Source of the DNA: Pseudomonas fontis
GTDB taxonomy: Bacteria; Pseudomonadota; Gammaproteobacteria; Pseudomonadales; Pseudomonadaceae
DNA length: 64,000 bases
Assembly: GCF_028656955.1 (NCBI RefSeq)
Contig: NZ_JAMDGY010000024.1
Span: 274,196 to 338,195 of the forward strand
Direction: 5' to 3'
The position numbers and the translations under genes were made by a program. The notes beneath the pieces are model-generated. The model was not told the origin of the DNA, did not search any database, and worked only from the letters and a program-made list of their open reading frames with translations. Shown piece after piece: positions 53,411 to 61,300 of the stretch (the stretch's first letter is position 1; the number at the start of each line of letters is the position of its first letter).

Positions 53411-54852
53411 TGCGTTTGTCTGAACTCAAGGACGCCGGGCGCAGCCCGGACCTGCCGTTGAGCATTGCCCTGGCCGATGCGGCCGGCCCGGCTGACCTGC
53501 AACTGCTCAGCCTGCTGCGGGTGTTGCCCGGCCAGCGGTATGTGGGCGCGGGCGTCTGGCGCGGCAAGCCGGTGCTGGCCAAGCTGTTGGTCGGTGGTAG
53601 CGCCGCGAAGCATTTCCAGCGTGAGCTGGAAGGCGTGCGCTTGCTGGCGAAGCAAGGCCTGACCACGCCGCTGTTGCTGGCCGATGGCTTGCGTGAAGGC
53701 GAGGGCGGCTGGTTGCTGTTCGAGTTTCTCGAAGGCGCGGTCAGCCTGGCTGATGCCTGGGCTGAAGTGGAGCAGTTGCCGCCGCTGGCGGACGAGCAGC
53801 ATGCAGTGCTCGGCGAGGCCTTGGCCGCAGTGGGGCAGATGCACGCCCAGGGCCTGTGGCAGGCGGACCTGCACCTGGACAACCTGCTGCGCCACAACGG
53901 CCAGCTGTACCTGATCGACGGCGCTGGTATCAAGGCTGAAACACCGGGCCAGCCGCTGTCGCGCCAGCAGGTATTGCAGAACCTGGGGGTGTTTTTCGCC
54001 CAGTTGCCCAAGCGTCTGGAACCGTTCGTTGAAGAGCTGCTGGTGCATTACCTGCTGGCCAACGCCGAACATGCGTTGCCGCTGGAAGCCTTGCAGAAGC
54101 AGATCGACAAGGTGCGCAGTTGGCGCTTGAAGGATTACCTGGAGAAGGCTGGGCGCGAGTGCACGCTGTTCAGTGTCGAGCGCGGGGCGTCGGGTTTGCG
54201 TTCGATTCGCCGCAACGAGGTGGCGGCGATGTTGCCGGTGCTGGCGCAGGCTGATTCATTGGTCGACCAGGGGCACCTGTTCAAGACCGGTGGTGCGGCG
54301 AGTGTGGCGAAGGTCGAGGTAGCGGGGCGCCCGTTGGTGCTCAAGCGCTACAACATCAAGAACACTGCGCACTGGCTCAAGCGTTTCTGGCGTCCGAGCC
54401 GGGCCTGGCATTCGTGGATTGAAGGGCATCGCCTGGAGTTTCTCGGGATTGCCACGCCCAAGGCGCTGGCGGTGCAGGAACTGCGTTTCATGGGGCTGCG
54501 CAGTCGCGCGTACCTGGTGACCGAGTATGCCGATGGGCCGGACCTGATTGCCTGTTTTGCGCCCTATGTGGACAGTGCCGAGGTGCCTGAGGTGCAGTTG
54601 CAGGCTTTGCAGCAATTGTTGGGGCAGCTGATTCACGAACGTATCAGCCATGGCGACATGAAGGGCCACAACCTGTTCTGGCAGGACGGGCAATGGTCGC
54701 TGATTGACCTGGATGCGATGTGTCAGCATGCCACGCAGATGAGCTTTGCCCAGGCTTTTGCCCGCGACCGGGCGCGTTTGCTGCGTAACTGGCCGACGGG
54801 CAGTGCGTTGTACCAGCGTCTGGATGAGTGTCTGCCGAAGCTGGCTGACTGA
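53410..54852 (+). CDS. Tandem two-domain kinase-like protein of the core-LPS operon
   Basis: A 480-aa protein with two kinase-type lobes. The first has QADLHLDNLLRHNGQLYLIDG (D153) and the second SHGDMKGHNLFW (D416) with SLIDLDAM. Both keep a catalytic and a metal-binding aspartate, so both may be active. It corresponds to the PA5006 position in P. aeruginosa. It is the last gene of the operon here; a carbamoyltransferase gene that I recall following in related genomes is absent. Confidence 0.82.
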   Translation: MRLSELKDAGRSPDLPLSIALADAAGPADLQLLSLLRVLPGQRYVGAGVWRGKPVLAKLLVGGSAAKHFQRELEGVRLLAKQGLTTPLLLADGLREGEGGWLLFEFLEGAVSLADAWAEVEQLPPLADEQHAVLGEALAAVGQMHAQGLWQADLHLDNLLRHNGQLYLIDGAGIKAETPGQPLSRQQVLQNLGVFFAQLPKRLEPFVEELLVHYLLANAEHALPLEALQKQIDKVRSWRLKDYLEKAGRECTLFSVERGASGLRSIRRNEVAAMLPVLAQADSLVDQGHLFKTGGAASVAKVEVAGRPLVLKRYNIKNTAHWLKRFWRPSRAWHSWIEGHRLEFLGIATPKALAVQELRFMGLRSRAYLVTEYADGPDLIACFAPYVDSAEVPEVQLQALQQLLGQLIHERISHGDMKGHNLFWQDGQWSLIDLDAMCQHATQMSFAQAFARDRARLLRNWPTGSALYQRLDECLPKLAD

Positions 54853-54854
54853 TA

Positions 54855-54950
54855 TGTAGCCGCTGCCGTGAGGCTGCGCTCGCCTGCAGAGCAGGCGCCG
54901 CCTTTGGGAGCCCTGCGGGACTCCAGCGCAGCCTGACGGCAGCGGCTACA
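54855..54950. repeat. Long palindromic repeat, family 2 (copy 5)
   Basis: Full-length copy beginning TGTAGCCGCTGCCG and ending GGCAGCGGCTACA, 3 bases past the core-LPS operon. Confidence 0.85.
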
Positions 54951-54991
54951 AAAGCTGTGCAAGGCAATTGCCCCACAGAGAGGGAGATCCT

Positions 54992-55016
54992 TGTGGGAGC
55001 TGGCCTTGCCAGCGAT
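54992..55016. repeat. REP element, single variant copy
   Basis: TGTGGGAGCTGGCCTTGCC then AGCGATT. It lies at the 3' end of the small membrane protein gene. Confidence 0.85.
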
Positions 55017-55018
55017 TG

Positions 55019-55198
55019 CTATCTGGAGGTTGGCCAGAAACCCCGCAGGCTGAACCACACCGGCAAGGCCAGCCCCAGCCAGGCCAGCGAATCCCACCAG
55101 CCATCCCCCAGCAACGCGGCAAACAGCCCCACCGCCCCGAGCACGCCAATCACGCAGGGCACGCCAAACACCTTCCACAACGACGACGTGCGTTTCAT
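55019..55198 (-). CDS. Small membrane protein downstream of the PepSY gene
   Basis: A 59-aa protein starting MKRTSSLWKVFGVPCVIGVL with two hydrophobic segments (about 9-27 and 36-50). It overlaps the PepSY gene by 4 bases (ATGA), so it is translated in coupling with it. Small membrane proteins of this kind often follow PepSY siderophore-reductase genes. The function is unknown. Confidence 0.75.
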   Translation of the reverse strand: MKRTSSLWKVFGVPCVIGVLGAVGLFAALLGDGWWDSLAWLGLALPVWFSLRGFWPTSR

Positions 55199-56298
55199 CG
55201 CGCTACCTCCCGCCGCCGCACCCACCACAGGTACACCCCGCTGCACAGCACGATGATCGTCAGCACATCGAGCAGCGCCCAGAGGATCTGCATCGGCCGG
55301 CCGCCGTAGTCACCAAAGTGCAGCGGCTGCGACAGCCCCATGGCATCCATGTACCACGGCCGATCACCCACCGCCGTCACCCCCAGCGTGCTCGCATCGA
55401 TCAGCACCGGCGTCAGCAGGTGCGCAGTCAGGTGCGTCCCGCCCTTCATGAACACCGAGTAGTGGTGCTCACTGGAAAAACGCGTCCCCGGGAAGGCGAT
55501 GAAGTCCGGCACCATCCCCGGCGCCGCCTCGCTGGCGATGTCCAGCACCCGGCTGACCGGGGCCAGCTCGGTCAATGGCGGGGCATCGCGATACGGCGCG
55601 ACCATTGCCGTCAGGCTGTCGTTGCGCCAGGCGGCAATCACCAGGTCCGACAGGGCACTGATCACCCCGGTCACCCCGACGACCAGCGCCCAGGTCAGGG
55701 TGACGACGCCGATCAGGTTGTGCAGGTCCAGCCAGCGCAAGCGCCGCGACTTGTCGTGGCGCACCGCGGCGAACTCCAGCCGGCGCATGAACGGCGCATA
55801 CAGCACCACCCCGGAAATGATCGCCACCACGAACAACAGGCCCATGAACGCCAGCCACAATTTGCCCGGCAAGCCGGCAAACATGTCCACGTGCAGGCGC
55901 AGCATGGTCATCATGAAGCCGCCATTGGCCGCCGGCATTTCCACCACCTCGCCAGTGCGCGCATCGAGCATGAAGGTGTGCGAGGAGTTCGGCTCGGTGC
56001 CGGCGCTGGCGGCCATGATCGCGACCACGCCGTTGCTGTCGTCCTCATCCCAGCCAAAGTACTGCATGACTTCGCCCGGGCGATGCGCCTGGGCCTTGAG
56101 CACCAGTTGCTGGAGGTCCAGCTTCGGTGTGTCGGCCGGCATGACCTTGAGCTCGGGCGCATCGCCCAGCAGGTGTTCGATTTCATGGTGGAAGATCAGC
56201 GGCAACCCGGTCACCGCCAGCAACAGCAGGAACAGGGTGCAGATCAGGCTGGTCCAGGTATGCACGAAGGACCAGCGGCGAATGGTTCGGCTTTTCAT
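55195..56298 (-). CDS. PepSY membrane protein, probable siderophore reductase (FoxB-like)
   Basis: A 367-aa inner membrane protein with about four hydrophobic segments (about 12-36, 140-162, 192-215, 335-357) and PepSY domains between them. Histidines at the membrane faces (FVHTW, IFHHEIEH, LRLHVD, LDLHNL) are candidate haem ligands. The family includes FoxB of P. aeruginosa, a haem-containing reductase that frees iron from hydroxamate siderophores. The neighbouring receptor looks hydroxamate-type, which supports this reading. It follows the receptor gene after an intrinsic terminator. Confidence 0.85.
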   Translation of the reverse strand: MKSRTIRRWSFVHTWTSLICTLFLLLLAVTGLPLIFHHEIEHLLGDAPELKVMPADTPKLDLQQLVLKAQAHRPGEVMQYFGWDEDDSNGVVAIMAASAGTEPNSSHTFMLDARTGEVVEMPAANGGFMMTMLRLHVDMFAGLPGKLWLAFMGLLFVVAIISGVVLYAPFMRRLEFAAVRHDKSRRLRWLDLHNLIGVVTLTWALVVGVTGVISALSDLVIAAWRNDSLTAMVAPYRDAPPLTELAPVSRVLDIASEAAPGMVPDFIAFPGTRFSSEHHYSVFMKGGTHLTAHLLTPVLIDASTLGVTAVGDRPWYMDAMGLSQPLHFGDYGGRPMQILWALLDVLTIIVLCSGVYLWWVRRREVAR

Positions 56299-56312
56299 CA
56301 GGGCTCCAAGGC

Positions 56313-56336
56313 AAAAGGCCGCCTATGCAGGCGGCC
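56313..56336 (-). terminator. Intrinsic terminator after the siderophore receptor gene
   Basis: On the minus strand GGCCGCCT-GCAT-AGGCGGCC forms a perfect 8-bp stem followed by TTTT. It lies 22 bases past the receptor stop and 15 bases before the PepSY start, so read-through into the PepSY gene should be partial. Confidence 0.88.
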
Positions 56337-56357
56337 CCTTACGCACGGTTTTACGTC

Positions 56358-58814
56358 TTAGAATTTGTAATTGACGCTGGCGACCACGTTGCGTTCGTCG
56401 CCGTAGTAGCACCAGTAGCCATCGCAGTTGGCCAGGTAGTCCTTGTTGAACAGGTTCTTCGCTTCCACCGCGACCGTCATGCCCTTGAGGGTGTTGATCT
56501 TGCGGCCCAGGTCGTAATGCACCGAGGCGTCGTAGACGGTGTAGGAGCCGACGTGGGCGACTTCGGTGTTGGCTGTGTTGCCGTAGGTGTCGCTGACATA
56601 GCGCGCGCCGCCACCGATGCCGAAGCCGTCGAGCACACCGCTGTTCCAGGTGTAGTCGGCCCACAGGGTCGCCTGGTTGCGCGGGATCAGTGCCATGCGG
56701 TTGCCTTTCTCGTTGGCTGCGCCCTTGAGGATCTCGGTATCGGTGTAGGTGTAGGAACCGATCACCTTGAGGTTGTCGGTGACCTGGGTGGTGGCTTCCA
56801 GCTCAAGGCCGCGCACCTGCAACTGGCCGACCTGACGGGTGAGGTTGCCCTCGGTCACTTTCACGTTGTCCTGGCGCAGGTCATAGACCGCAGCGGTGTA
56901 GAGGTTCTTGCTGCCCACCGGCTGGTACTTCACGCCGACTTCGTACTGGCGGCCTTCGGTCGGTTTGAACGACTGGGCGGCCGAGGCGGCGGCACCGCTG
57001 GTCGGCTGGAACGACTCGGTGTACGAGACGTAAGGCGTCACGCCGTTGTCGAACACATAGCTCAGGCCGGCGTTGCCGGTGAAGGCCTTGTCACGCTCGG
57101 TGCTGGTGGCATCACCGGCGTTGTGGAAGGTGGTGCCGGTGTGTACCCAGTCTTCACGCCCGCCGAGGGTCAGGCGCCAGTTGTCCAGGGCGATCTGGTC
57201 CTGGACATAGAGGCCGGTCTGGCGGGTTTTCTGGCTGAAGTCCTGCAACGCGAAGTAGCTCACGTTGGACATGTCCTGGCCATAGACCGGGCGGATGACG
57301 TTGATCGGCGGAACGTTGTTGCCGGTGATGTTGCCGTTGCTGTCGTAGTTGTACGAGCCGCCGTACATCCACTGGTAGTTGGTGTTCGAGCGCTGGTGGT
57401 CGAGGCCGATCAGCAGCGTGTGGCTCAGGGCACCGGTCTGGAAGTCGGCCTGGAAGTTGTTGTCCACGGCGAACTGGCTGATGTCTTCGTTGACGATGCC
57501 GGCTTCACGGTTGACGTTGCCGTCGGCGTCCACGCTGTTGAACGTGGCCACGTTGACGGCGCGGAACGACAGGTCGCTTTTGGTATAGCGCAGGTTCTGG
57601 CGGAACTGCCAGACGTCATTCAAGCGATGCTCGAAGGCATAGCCCAGTGCGTAGTAGGTGCGGTCGTAGAAGTCCCAGCCCGGCTCGCCGAGGTTCTTGT
57701 GGTGGGAAATCTCGGCGCCGGCAGGCGATCCCAGCTTGGTGCCCTGCAGCGGCAGGAACTGGCCGGTGATGCCGGTATCGTCGCGGGTGAACTGAGAGAT
57801 GAAGGTCAGGCTGGTGTCTTCATCCATGTTCCAAGTCAGGCTGGGCGCGATGTTGTAGCGCTTGTCCGGGATGTGGTCGACCGGGGCGTTGCTGTCGCGC
57901 ACCACGCCGCTGACGCGGTAGAGGAAGCGACCTTCATCATCGATCTTGCCGGTGCTGTCGAAGTTGATCTGGCGGTGCTCGTTGCTGCCGACCTGGACTT
58001 CAACCTGGTGGGCACTTTCGGCTTGCGGGCGACGGCTGACCATGTCGAGCATGCCGCCCGGTGGCGTCTGGCCGTAGACCGACGAGGCCGGGCCGCGCAG
58101 GACGGCGATGCGTTCCAGGTTCCACGGCTCGACTTTCGGGTTGGAGAACGAACCTTTGGGCAGCGGCAGGCCGTCGAGGAACTGCGTCGGGTCGAAGCCG
58201 CGCACGCGCAGCCAGTCGGCGCGGGAGTCCGAGCCATAGCCGCTGCTCTGCACGCCAGCGGTGTAGCGCAGGGCGTCGTTGAGGTTGAGTACCTGGCGGT
58301 CGTCCAGTTGCTCGCGGGTGATGACGCTCATCGAGCGTGGCACTTCGACGATCGGGGTGTCGGTCTTGGTGCCGGCGGCGGTGCGGGTGGCGGTGAAGCC
58401 GGTGGCCGGGCCCCAGGCGCTTTCATAGTCGCCACGGGCGTTGACGCTGGTTTCCGGCAGGGCCAGGGTGCCCTCCGGGGTCGCGATCAGGCTGTAAGTG
58501 CCGGCGCTGCTCTGTTGCAGTTGCAGGCCGGTGCCACGCAGGGCGGCTTGCAGGGCGCTGACGCCGTCGAGTTGGCCGCTGACTGGTGCCGAGGTACGGC
58601 CACTGGCCAGGCTCGGGTCCAGGGCCAGGGCAATGCCGGCCTGGCTGGCGATCTGGTTCAGGGTCGTGGCCAGGGGCGCGGCTGGGAGGTTGTAGCTGCG
58701 CAGGTTGCCGGCCTGTTCGGCGGCGATGAGCGGGCTGCTCGCCAGGGGCGCGGCAATGGCAATGGCCATGGCCAGCAGGCTGGGACGCAGGAAGCTTTCG
58801 ATTGAGCGGGTCAT
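56358..58814 (-). CDS. TonB-dependent hydroxamate-type siderophore receptor with signalling domain
   Basis: An 818-aa outer membrane receptor. After the signal peptide (MTRSIESFLRPSLLAMAIAIAA...) comes an STN signalling domain (about 45-120), a plug domain (about 160-270, IVEVPRSMSVITREQLDDRQ) and a 22-strand barrel ending in VNYKF. The C-terminal CDGYWCYYGDERNVVASV is of the FhuA/FoxA/FiuA type, which points to a hydroxamate such as ferrichrome or ferrioxamine. With the FecR-like and sigma genes upstream it forms a cell-surface signalling unit. The exact ligand is not shown. Confidence 0.9.
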   Translation of the reverse strand: MTRSIESFLRPSLLAMAIAIAAPLASSPLIAAEQAGNLRSYNLPAAPLATTLNQIASQAGIALALDPSLASGRTSAPVSGQLDGVSALQAALRGTGLQLQQSSAGTYSLIATPEGTLALPETSVNARGDYESAWGPATGFTATRTAAGTKTDTPIVEVPRSMSVITREQLDDRQVLNLNDALRYTAGVQSSGYGSDSRADWLRVRGFDPTQFLDGLPLPKGSFSNPKVEPWNLERIAVLRGPASSVYGQTPPGGMLDMVSRRPQAESAHQVEVQVGSNEHRQINFDSTGKIDDEGRFLYRVSGVVRDSNAPVDHIPDKRYNIAPSLTWNMDEDTSLTFISQFTRDDTGITGQFLPLQGTKLGSPAGAEISHHKNLGEPGWDFYDRTYYALGYAFEHRLNDVWQFRQNLRYTKSDLSFRAVNVATFNSVDADGNVNREAGIVNEDISQFAVDNNFQADFQTGALSHTLLIGLDHQRSNTNYQWMYGGSYNYDSNGNITGNNVPPINVIRPVYGQDMSNVSYFALQDFSQKTRQTGLYVQDQIALDNWRLTLGGREDWVHTGTTFHNAGDATSTERDKAFTGNAGLSYVFDNGVTPYVSYTESFQPTSGAAASAAQSFKPTEGRQYEVGVKYQPVGSKNLYTAAVYDLRQDNVKVTEGNLTRQVGQLQVRGLELEATTQVTDNLKVIGSYTYTDTEILKGAANEKGNRMALIPRNQATLWADYTWNSGVLDGFGIGGGARYVSDTYGNTANTEVAHVGSYTVYDASVHYDLGRKINTLKGMTVAVEAKNLFNKDYLANCDGYWCYYGDERNVVASVNYKF

Positions 58815-58870
58815 GCGATTCCTCGACGGATATGTGCTTACTAGCCTCCTTGCCGAGCGAGATTGAAAAA

Positions 58871-58898
58871 GTGATAGGGGCGACTGAAAATTATTTCC
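58871..58898 (-). promoter_or_regulatory. Candidate FecI-type sigma promoter of the receptor gene
   Basis: On the minus strand GGAAAT (-35, 58893-58898) is followed about 17 bases later by CTATC (about 58872-58877). GGAAAT is the usual -35 of FecI-type iron sigma factors. It stands 57-84 bases before the receptor start. Confidence 0.45.
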
Positions 58899-58917
58899 AT
58901 TCAGATTCGTTGCAGCC

Positions 58918-58987
58918 CAATCGCCGGCAAGGCCGGCTCCCACAGGGGGCTGCTCCAATACTGTGGGAGCCGGCCTTGCCGGCGATC
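58918..58987. repeat. REP pair (inverted), receptor/fecR gap
   Basis: Two REP copies facing each other between the fecR-like gene end and the receptor promoter. Confidence 0.9.
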
Positions 58988-58992
58988 AGGGG

Positions 58993-59967
58993 CTAAGGGG
59001 TCTCGCGCCGAGCCACCAGCGTCACCCACCACGGCGTGCGCTGCTCAACCTGCACCGGCAGGGTCGGCAGCAGCGACTTCAGCGCCAGGTCGGTATTGTT
59101 CAGCGGGAAGCTGCCGGTGATGCGCAAACCCGCCACCTCCGGCGCCACGCCCAGGTAACCGCTGCGATAGCGGCCCAGTTCCTCGACCAGTTGGTCCAGG
59201 CGCACGTTGTCTACTACCAACATGCCGCGCGTCCACGCGTCGGCACCGGCCGCCACAGTGTCGACATGCCCCAGCTGATCATGGGTCATCAACACCTGCT
59301 GGCCTTCGCGCAGGATCTGTTCGTTGCCACTGTCTTGCGGCTTGGCCGCCACGGCCGACTGCAACACGCTCAGGCGCGTGCCGTCGTCTTCCAGGCGCAC
59401 CAGGAAGCGCGTACCCAGTGCCCGCATGCGCCCATCGCCGGTAGCAACGACAAACGGCCGGTCATCCTTGTGCCCGGTCTCGATGGAAATCTCGCCTTCG
59501 TGCAGCACGATCAGGCGTTCGTGCTCGGTGAAGCGCACGTCCACGGCGGAATGGGTGTTCAGGCTGATCAGCGTGCCATCGGCCAGGCGCAGGCTGCGCT
59601 GCTCGCCGGTGGCGGTGCGCTGGTCGGCCAACCAGTAGCCCAGCGACTGGTGTGCACCCAGCCAGCTCAGCAGGCCACCGACCAGCAGCACACTGGCCAC
59701 GCCGCTGCCCAGCTTGCGCACCCGTCGGCGGATCCCCGCACGCGATTGCAGGAAGGCCTGGCGCGCCGGCCCGGCGGCTGCGGCAAAGCGCTGGTCGAGC
59801 ATGCCCAGTTGCATCCAGGCGCGCGCATGTTCTTCATCGGCAGCATGCCAGCGGGCGAACTCGTCGCGCTCGGCACCGCCACCGTCACCCGAGTCCAGGC
59901 ACAGCTGCCAGGCAATCGCGGCATCCAGCACCCGCGCCGAAACCGGTTTGGCGTTGAAGGCGCTCAC
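58993..59967 (-). CDS. FecR-family anti-sigma/signal-transfer protein
   Basis: A 324-aa protein with the FecR layout: cytoplasmic sigma-binding N-terminus (DUF4880-like, AIAWQLCLDSGDGGGAERDEFARWHAADEEHARAW), a single membrane helix (SVLLVGGLLSWLG, about 92-108) and a periplasmic FecR domain ending in an STN-like part (LDQLVEELGRYRSGYLGVAPEV). It carries the receptor's signal to the sigma factor. It starts with GTG at 59967, overlapping the sigma gene by four bases (GTGA). Confidence 0.88.
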   Translation of the reverse strand: MSAFNAKPVSARVLDAAIAWQLCLDSGDGGGAERDEFARWHAADEEHARAWMQLGMLDQRFAAAAGPARQAFLQSRAGIRRRVRKLGSGVASVLLVGGLLSWLGAHQSLGYWLADQRTATGEQRSLRLADGTLISLNTHSAVDVRFTEHERLIVLHEGEISIETGHKDDRPFVVATGDGRMRALGTRFLVRLEDDGTRLSVLQSAVAAKPQDSGNEQILREGQQVLMTHDQLGHVDTVAAGADAWTRGMLVVDNVRLDQLVEELGRYRSGYLGVAPEVAGLRITGSFPLNNTDLALKSLLPTLPVQVEQRTPWWVTLVARRETP

Positions 59968-60482
59968 GTCGGCTCCCCATACAGCGCGACATAGCACTGA
60001 CGCATGCCCTGGGCCAGGTACTGGCGCACGCGCGGCACCGACACGCCCAGGCGCTCGGCGATCTCGGCGTGGCCCAGGCCATCCAGGCGGTTATAAAGGA
60101 AGGCCGCCCGGGCCTTGCTCGACAGCTTGCCAAGCAAGCGATCGATGGCCTTGAGGTCTTCGAGGATCAGGTGCTGGGCTTCCGGCGAGGGCTGTTCGGC
60201 CTCGGGCACCTGCATCAACTCGGCGAGGTACGCCTGTTCCAGTGCACTGCGGCGGAAATGGTCGAACAGCAGGCCCTTGGCAATGGACACCAGGAAGGCC
60301 CGCGGCTCGCGCGGGGTCGTCAGCTCATCACGCCCGAGCAGGCGCACGAAGGTGTCCTGGCTCAGGTCTTCGGCGCGGTGCGTGCAGGCGATATTGCGCC
60401 GCAGCCAGGCGAGCAGCCAGCTGCGATGGTCACGGTACAGCGCACCGACCAGCTCACTGTGTGGGCTTTGCACAGACGACAA
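59964..60482 (-). CDS. ECF sigma factor, FecI type
   Basis: A 172-aa extracytoplasmic-function sigma factor. Region 2 has LYRDHRSWLLAWLRRNIACTHRAEDLSQDTFVRLL and region 4 has LDGLGHAEIAERLGVSVPRVRQYL. The start appears to be TTG at 60482, with GGGGA 5 bases before it; an in-frame GTG three codons later is too far from that site. It should drive the receptor gene downstream and is probably repressed by Fur under iron repletion. Confidence 0.88.
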   Translation of the reverse strand: MSSVQSPHSELVGALYRDHRSWLLAWLRRNIACTHRAEDLSQDTFVRLLGRDELTTPREPRAFLVSIAKGLLFDHFRRSALEQAYLAELMQVPEAEQPSPEAQHLILEDLKAIDRLLGKLSSKARAAFLYNRLDGLGHAEIAERLGVSVPRVRQYLAQGMRQCYVALYGEPT

Positions 60483-60509
60483 GGCGTTCCCCGAAAAAGA
60501 TGTGTTAAC

Positions 60510-60528
60510 TAACGAGAATTATTCGCGA
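60510..60528. promoter_or_regulatory. Fur-box-like site before the ECF sigma gene
   Basis: TAACGAGAATTATTCGCGA resembles the GATAAT-type Fur box (GAGAATTATTC core). It lies 28 bases upstream of the sigma start codon, where the promoter is expected. The match is partial. Confidence 0.5.
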
Positions 60529-60589
60529 TTGTCGCAGAGCGCGACAAACTGTGCAATTAACGCTCATCGGATGACTTCGGGGGGTACGT

Positions 60590-61300
60590 CTAGAAACTGT
60601 GGCTCATCTGTCGCCTTCTACGCCAATTACCCAGGCGTTGCTCCAATTGCAACGGGCTGTCCAGCCCCTGGCGGCGGGCCTGGCTGAACAGGATCAGCGC
60701 CAGTTCTGCCGTGACCAGGGCGTCAGCGCTGGCATGATGCCGTTCGGCGGCTTGCAGGCCGAAACAGGCGGTCCAGTCGTCCAGGCCGGCATCGCGCAGG
60801 ACCACGGCCGGGTTGAGCAGTGGTGCGAGCTCGGCGACATCGAGGAAGCCGTGCTGCAGCTTGTAGCCCAGGTTGTCCTTGAGGGCCCTGGCCAGCATGC
60901 GCTGGTCGAAGCTGGCGTGGAACGCCAGCAACGGGCTGTCGCCGACGAAGTCCATGAAGTCCAGCAGGGCATCCACCGGGTCGCAGCCGGCGGCGATGGC
61001 GCTGGGGCCCAGGCCATGCAAAAGGACGCTGGGGCTGGTCTTGTGGTCGGGTTGGTGCAGGGTGCGCTCGAACTGCTGGGCGAAGTCGATGGCGCCGTCC
61101 TCGATCACCACCGCGCCAATCGACAGCACCTGGTCGCGGTTGAGGTTCAGGCCGCTGGTTTCCAGGTCCAGCACCACCCAGCGTTGCGCACGCAGGTTGT
61201 GGTCGTGCCAGTCGACCGGGGCGGCCAGCTGGGCCAGGCGCTGGCGCTGGATGTCGGTCAATGGCGAATGGTTGGGGCGCAGCCAGGCAAACAGGCTCAT
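60590..61300 (-). CDS. 3'-5' exonuclease, DnaQ-like (DEDDh)
   Basis: A 236-aa exonuclease of the DNA polymerase III epsilon-like family. The DEDDh residues can be placed in VLDLETSGLNLNRDQVLSIG (Exo I), LAFHASFDQRML (Exo II) and HHASADALVTAELALIL (Exo III, His/Asp). It is not the replicative dnaQ, which lies beside rnhA. It overlaps the CBS/nucleotidyltransferase gene by 4 bases (ATGA). This pair is found together in many gamma-proteobacteria. Confidence 0.88.
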   Translation of the reverse strand: MSLFAWLRPNHSPLTDIQRQRLAQLAAPVDWHDHNLRAQRWVVLDLETSGLNLNRDQVLSIGAVVIEDGAIDFAQQFERTLHQPDHKTSPSVLLHGLGPSAIAAGCDPVDALLDFMDFVGDSPLLAFHASFDQRMLARALKDNLGYKLQHGFLDVAELAPLLNPAVVLRDAGLDDWTACFGLQAAERHHASADALVTAELALILFSQARRQGLDSPLQLEQRLGNWRRRRQMSHSF

